DNA from: Ignavibacteria bacterium RIFOXYC2_FULL_35_21
GTDB lineage: Bacteria; Bacteroidota; Ignavibacteria; Kapaibacteriales; UBA2268
Reading direction: 5' to 3'
Assembly: GCA_001804705.1 (NCBI GenBank)
Contig: MHAY01000002.1
Location: 89,559-128,342 of the forward strand
DNA: 38,784 nt
Shown here in pieces: positions 35,927 to 38,784 of this stretch. Within the stretch, counting starts at the first letter, position 1, and each line of letters opens with the position of its first letter. The notes below the pieces were generated by a model that searched no databases, was not told where the DNA came from, and saw only the letters and a program-made list of their open reading frames with translations. The position numbers and the translations under genes were made by a program.

Positions 35927-35946
35927 CCACTATCTAAAGATAGTGG
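35927..35946. promoter_or_regulatory. Perfect 9-bp inverted repeat before the SIR2-like gene
   Basis: CCACTATCT-AA-AGATAGTGG. The GTG start of a possible 61-aa frame lies in its right arm. No T-tract follows, so an operator or RNA element is more likely than a terminator. Confidence 0.5.
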
Positions 35947-36128
35947 CTATTCAACAAGGCATTGAATTCAAGTCCGACATATTTTATCAAAGAACGAGCG
36001 GGACAAAGATAAGGTTGATTGGATGTTATGTCAAGAAAATGATTTTAAAATGGTTTGGAAAAAATCCAATTTTATTTAATAATATTAATGAATTAATTTT
36101 GTTTAACAAAACAAATCTTATGGTATAA
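35943..36128 (+). CDS. Possible small protein before the SIR2-like gene
   Basis: This is a 61-codon frame from GTG 35943 that ends 4 bp before the SIR2-like gene. The product is basic and unfamiliar (MAIQQGIEFKSDIFYQ, RTSGTKIRLIGCYVKKMILK). It has no SD and no family I recognise. The close spacing to the next gene is the only argument that it is real. A chance frame in AT-rich DNA is as likely. Confidence 0.25.
   Translation: MAIQQGIEFKSDIFYQRTSGTKIRLIGCYVKKMILKWFGKNPILFNNINELILFNKTNLMV
36094..36101 (+). promoter_or_regulatory. Possible -7 element of the SIR2-like gene
   Basis: TAATTTTG fits TAnnTTTG, 31 bp before ATG 36133, with a weak TTTT at the -33 position (36070). Confidence 0.35.
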
Positions 36129-36132
36129 TAAT

Positions 36133-37302
36133 ATGATTGAAAAAATTATTAAAGAAATATCCGAACTCAAAGATGGATATTGTTTATGGGTAGGTGCTGG
36201 GATAGATATTTATTTATCATCAATCAGTGACTTAAAATTACCAACATGGGAAAAGCTAATATCAAATTTAGAGGCTATGGTTGAAAAAGAAACTGGAAAG
36301 GATTACAGTGTAAATAAAAGCTATAAATATTTTGAAAGATTTCAAATCATTCAAAATAGGTTATCAATTGATACTTATCAGTCTTATATTTACAATGAAA
36401 TATTTTTAAAACTATCTGCATCCATAATTAAAGCAGAGGAAGAACTAAATAAAACTGGAGAATTATTCCCCAAAATTATAAATAATATAGCCAAACTAAG
36501 TCACTTAGCAAACCCAATAGTAAATTTTAATATAGAATATCTCTCTTCAATAGCACTTGCTTTGCCTGGTGGGGAATATGCTATTAAGGTATTTGGAGTT
36601 CCTACACCTGATTCATTATACCCTTTCTCATTTATTGCAAACTATACAAGGGATAATAGAACTTTTAAAAGGCAGATATTTCATCCACATGGGACAATTG
36701 AAAGTAGCGGTAAATGTGTACTTAGCAAAAGTGAGTATGAGGCTTTAAATGGTACTTTAGCTTTGACTTTAGCAACACATTCAGCTTTTGCATCTGATCT
36801 TGTAATTGTTGGAATGAGTCTGGAAGATGATTATTTGAAAGAACAAATTAGTAAATTTAGAAATCAAATCAGAAATATATATTGGTTTACTGATATTGAT
36901 ATTTCTTCTGACCCTGATTTAGAAAAGTGGATAAATATGAACGGGGTTATATTAATAAATATACCTAATAAAAACTGGAATTTATTTTGGGATTTGATTG
37001 ATAAACATTTTAATGGGCCAGATACAAAATCGATAATTGTTACTTGGGCTAATCTCGTACTTCAATCTCTTCAATGTTTTGAAAATTGGGAAGAAATTTT
37101 GAAGAAATATAACTATGATGATACAAAAATTGTAAAGTCAATAAAAGAAGCAAAACCAAATAATGAATTAATTGAATTATATAGAGAATCACAAATTAGA
37201 GGAATTTTATCAGCATCAAATAGAAAAATTAATTTTGATAAAAATAGGTTATCCGATATTTTAAAAAATATGAAGAAAAGATTGGAACCTAATTTAATTT
37301 AA
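36133..37302 (+). CDS. Stand-alone SIR2-like protein (candidate antiphage NADase)
   Basis: This 389-aa protein has an N-terminal SIR2-like domain of the type seen in bacterial defence proteins. The nucleotide loop is LWVGAGID (18-25; Ser of GAGxS replaced by Asp), the Asn motif is VNFNIEYL (Asn131; usual Asp replaced by Asn133), the His motif is FHPHGTI (His186) and LVIVGMSLEDDYL (223-234) follows. The C-terminal part (about 290-389) is helical with no recognised domain. The catalytic-type Asn and His are retained. Similar domains in ThsA and DSR proteins deplete NAD+ upon phage infection; here activity is inferred. The gene is clearly AT-rich, isolated, and flanked by repeats, which suggests transfer. 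No partner gene (TIR, HerA, pAgo) is next to it. Confidence 0.75.
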   Translation: MIEKIIKEISELKDGYCLWVGAGIDIYLSSISDLKLPTWEKLISNLEAMVEKETGKDYSVNKSYKYFERFQIIQNRLSIDTYQSYIYNEIFLKLSASIIKAEEELNKTGELFPKIINNIAKLSHLANPIVNFNIEYLSSIALALPGGEYAIKVFGVPTPDSLYPFSFIANYTRDNRTFKRQIFHPHGTIESSGKCVLSKSEYEALNGTLALTLATHSAFASDLVIVGMSLEDDYLKEQISKFRNQIRNIYWFTDIDISSDPDLEKWINMNGVILINIPNKNWNLFWDLIDKHFNGPDTKSIIVTWANLVLQSLQCFENWEEILKKYNYDDTKIVKSIKEAKPNNELIELYRESQIRGILSASNRKINFDKNRLSDILKNMKKRLEPNLI

Positions 37303-37441
37303 AATATTTTAGTAAAACTTTTTTGGTATCTAAATTATAATGAAGTTAAAGATTTATTCCGATAAAATTTGACATTATTGAAAATTTTAAGATAAAAATT
37401 CTTTGTGGACTTTGTGGTAAAATTTAGCAGGCTTCCCATAG

Positions 37442-37527
37442 ATATAATCCCTACGGGATAAGTGTGGGTGCGGGTTCTGATGTTCTTCTACTAATGTATA
37501 ATCGCTATGCGATAAATTTGTTATATT
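37442..37527. repeat. 86-bp repeat with two mini-hairpins, copy 1
   Basis: It contains ATCCC-TAC-GGGAT and ATCGC-TAT-GCGAT hairpins about 50 bp apart. It is about 90 percent identical to 37619-37704 (9 differences, no gaps). Confidence 0.85.
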
Positions 37528-37564
37528 TTTTACACCTTCCCAAACCCTTCCTCGAGGAAGTGAG

Positions 37565-37590
37565 ACCCTTCGACAACGCTAAGGGTGACA
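37565..37590. repeat. Dispersed hairpin repeat, copy 6 (stem ACCCTT/AAGGGT)
   Basis: ACCCTT (37565-37570) pairs with AAGGGT (37581-37586), loop CGACAACGCT, tag GACA. It lies between the two 86-bp repeat copies. Confidence 0.75.
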
Positions 37591-37618
37591 GAATAATTAC
37601 GAATTACGAATGGTGGAT

Positions 37619-37704
37619 ATATAATCCCTACGGGATAAGGGTGGGAGTGGGTTCTGTTGTGCTTCTACTAATGTGTAATCGCTACGCGATAGAATTGTTA
37701 TATT
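37619..37704. repeat. 86-bp repeat with two mini-hairpins, copy 2
   Basis: Hairpins ATCCC-TAC-GGGAT and ATCGC-TAC-GCGAT. The same element as 37442-37527, 177 bp downstream in the same orientation. Confidence 0.85.
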
Positions 37705-37730
37705 GAATTAATATGGATTATACGCTATGG

Positions 37731-37754
37731 ATTCCTGCTTTCGCAGGAATGACA
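37731..37754. repeat. Hairpin repeat ATTCCTGC-TTTC-GCAGGAAT with GACA tag
   Basis: An 8-bp perfect stem (37731-37738, 37743-37750) followed by GACA, the same tag as the TCGACAAGCTC family. It lies directly before copy 7 of that family. Confidence 0.75.
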
Positions 37755-37762
37755 ATCAGGAG

Positions 37763-37788
37763 ATTCTTCGCTATCGCTCAGAATGACA
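37763..37788. repeat. Dispersed hairpin repeat, copy 7 (stem ATTCT/AGAAT)
   Basis: ATTCT (37763-37767) pairs with AGAAT (37780-37784), loop TCGCTATCGCTC, tag GACA. The stem differs at several positions on both sides from copy 1, again with pairing kept. Confidence 0.7.
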
Positions 37789-37813
37789 TTCATTAGTAAT
37801 TATTAATTAGTAA

Positions 37814-38704
37814 TTATTTTTTGAGTGCTTCGGCACCACTGACAATTTCGAGCATTTCTTTTGTGATTGCCGCCTGGCGAGCTTTGTTGAAAACAAGCTC
37901 GAGGTATTTGACAAGGTCTCTTGCATTGTTTGTTGCGTTTTCCATTGCCATCATGCGTGATGCCTGCTCTGCGGCATTTGATTCGAGCAATGTTCTCCAC
38001 ATCTGAATGTCGAGATGCTTTGGTAATAGTTCATCGAGGATTTCTTTTTGAGATGGTTCGAATATATAATCGAGTTTATATTTTTCTTCAACCTTATCAT
38101 CTTTCTTTGTATGTTCAATGGGTAGCAGTGTTATATTTCTCGGAACCTGGCTAATCAGGTTTTTAAATTCAGTGAAAAATACAAATACTTTGTCGTATTG
38201 ATTGTTTATAAAGCCATCGGAAACTAATCCGACAATTTCCTTTGCTGTCGAAAATTCAAGTTTCTGAAAAATTCCGGGATATTCTTTAATGACATTAAAA
38301 TTTTGTTTCTTGAGAAAATTGCATGCTTTTTTTCCAACTGCTATGACTGAAACCTCAGAGCCGGGATATTCTTTTGGTATTTCGTTGAGTATGAAATTAT
38401 TTGCCATACGGAAAAGGTTAGTATTGAAACTGCCGCACAAGCCTCTGTCTGAGCCAATAACAACTACAGCGACAGAATTCACGCTCTTATGTTTTTGAAT
38501 TAACGGATTAGTATATTCATCACCGACAGACTCGACAAGGTTGGTTAACACATCCGACAATTTCTGGACATAAGGCCTTGCCGACCAAATTGCTTCCTGT
38601 GCCCGTCTCATCTTTGAGGCGGAAACCATTCTCATTGCCTGTGTAATCTTTGCTGTATTTGCTACAGCAGTTATTCTTCTTCTAATATCTCTTAATGTCG
38701 GCAT
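37814..38704 (-). CDS. atpG: ATP synthase F1 gamma subunit
   Basis: AtpG forms the rotating central stalk of F1. It is 296 aa. The N-terminal helix is MPTLRDIRRRITAVANTAKITQAM, with MVSASKMRRAQEA; GSDRGLCGSFN is in the middle and the C-terminal helix has MAMENATNNARDLV and KARQAAITKEMLEIVSGAEAL. It is on the minus strand, so atpA would be expected to the right of the window. A heptamer-type array (AGTCGTT, about 38730-38770) lies just upstream of its start. Confidence 0.96.
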   Translation of the reverse strand: MPTLRDIRRRITAVANTAKITQAMRMVSASKMRRAQEAIWSARPYVQKLSDVLTNLVESVGDEYTNPLIQKHKSVNSVAVVVIGSDRGLCGSFNTNLFRMANNFILNEIPKEYPGSEVSVIAVGKKACNFLKKQNFNVIKEYPGIFQKLEFSTAKEIVGLVSDGFINNQYDKVFVFFTEFKNLISQVPRNITLLPIEHTKKDDKVEEKYKLDYIFEPSQKEILDELLPKHLDIQMWRTLLESNAAEQASRMMAMENATNNARDLVKYLELVFNKARQAAITKEMLEIVSGAEALKK

Positions 38705-38729
38705 GTACTTTCCTTAATTAACAATTAAA

Positions 38730-38770
38730 CAGTCGTTAGTCGAAAGTCGACAGTTGTTAGTCATTAGTAA
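38730..38770. repeat. Short tandem array upstream of atpG (unit AGTCGTT / AGTCGAA)
   Basis: About five 7-bp units with AGT at the same phase (agtcgtt, agtcgaa, agtcgac, agttgtt, agtcatt). It is the fifth array family in the window with a 7-bp period. Confidence 0.6.
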
Positions 38771-38784
38771 AATTTTCAATTTCT

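Larger units (their letters stand above)
35320..35942. other. Gene-poor repeat region upstream of the SIR2-like gene
   Basis: These 623 bp hold no gene I can support. In order they contain AATGTTG/AATTTTG arrays (about 35323-35352), a TTCCC-GTA-GGGAA mini-hairpin (35434-35446), an AACAGGATTAAGAAGATT repeat stretch (35479-35518), more AATTTTG units (about 35595-35626), a nested palindromic repeat (35648-35700), TTTGTC arrays (35711-35735, 35817-35852) and a 9-bp hairpin (35927-35946). Confidence 0.6.
37303..37813. other. Repeat-filled interval between the SIR2-like gene and atpG
   Basis: No real gene is present in these 511 bp. They contain a CTTTGTGGACTTTGTGG repeat (37401-37417), two copies of an 86-bp repeat (37442-37527, 37619-37704), and three hairpin repeats (37565-37590, 37731-37754, 37763-37788). 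It is the 3' end of two converging genes. Confidence 0.65.

Noticed and set aside
37464-37706. Open frame of 80 aa reading through the 86-bp repeats
   Set aside because: It is made almost wholly of the two repeat copies and a hairpin repeat; its peptide is itself a repeat (VLLLMxNRYAI twice). It is noncoding mobile-type DNA.

Overview
The window is a stretch of chromosome from a Gram-negative bacterium of the Bacteroidota / Chlorobiota / Ignavibacteriota (FCB) group, probably an uncultured Ignavibacteria- or Kapabacteria-like lineage. Four things point there. Some promoters match the Bacteroidota form TTTG-N20-TAnnTTTG (10551-10581, 19548-19579). An outer membrane is implied by kdsA, lptC and a TonB-dependent receptor-like barrel. 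The module exbB-exbD-exbD-tonB-PstS-like-TPR is present. The DNA is AT-rich and its gene gaps are filled with short repeats. Clear Shine-Dalgarno sequences (AGGAGG before HU, AAGGAG before exbD, AGGAG before kdsA) argue against classical Bacteroidia and Flavobacteriia. The assignment is an inference; no rRNA gene is present.

Layout. 130-5740: methionine and one-carbon block (a homocysteine methyltransferase-MTHFR fusion, then metH). 5749-6504: an NlpC/P60 hydrolase on the minus strand. 6857-8960: overlapping kdsA-lptC-tpiA. 9274-10383: pgsA and a PgpA-like gene that has lost its catalytic residues. 10634-12833: HU, pyrB, prmC. 12968-19406: a STAS protein, exbB, two exbD, tonB, a small membrane protein, a PstS-like lipoprotein and a TPR protein. 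19602-27040: the fatty-acid cluster yceD-rpmF-plsX-fabH-fabD-fabG-acpP-fabF-rnc (rpmF is only 58 codons). 27075-28055: a toxin-antitoxin islet (orphan HicB-like protein, then a RelB-like/RelE-like pair) inserted before gcvPB. 28167-35319: gcvPB, a TPR protein, gyrA and an outer-membrane barrel protein. 35320-37813: an accessory, repeat-rich region with one large gene, a stand-alone SIR2-like protein. 37814-38704: atpG on the minus strand.

The housekeeping genes are intact and carry their expected catalytic residues. The novelty lies between and around them. (1) A hairpin repeat family (loop near TCGACAAGCTC, 3' tag GACA) occurs at least eight times with compensatory stem changes, which indicates selection on or propagation of the hairpin. 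One copy supplies a start codon and one is nested inside another repeat. (2) The RelBE-like cassette is flanked by direct copies of about 118 bp of the gcvPB upstream region and first codons, leaving a dead gcvPB stub. (3) The SIR2-like gene, a candidate antiphage NADase, is preceded by TTTGTC sites in exact 10-bp phase. (4) A 16-copy perfect heptamer array and several other 7-bp arrays sit at gene ends. (5) The PgpA-like protein looks like a pseudoenzyme.
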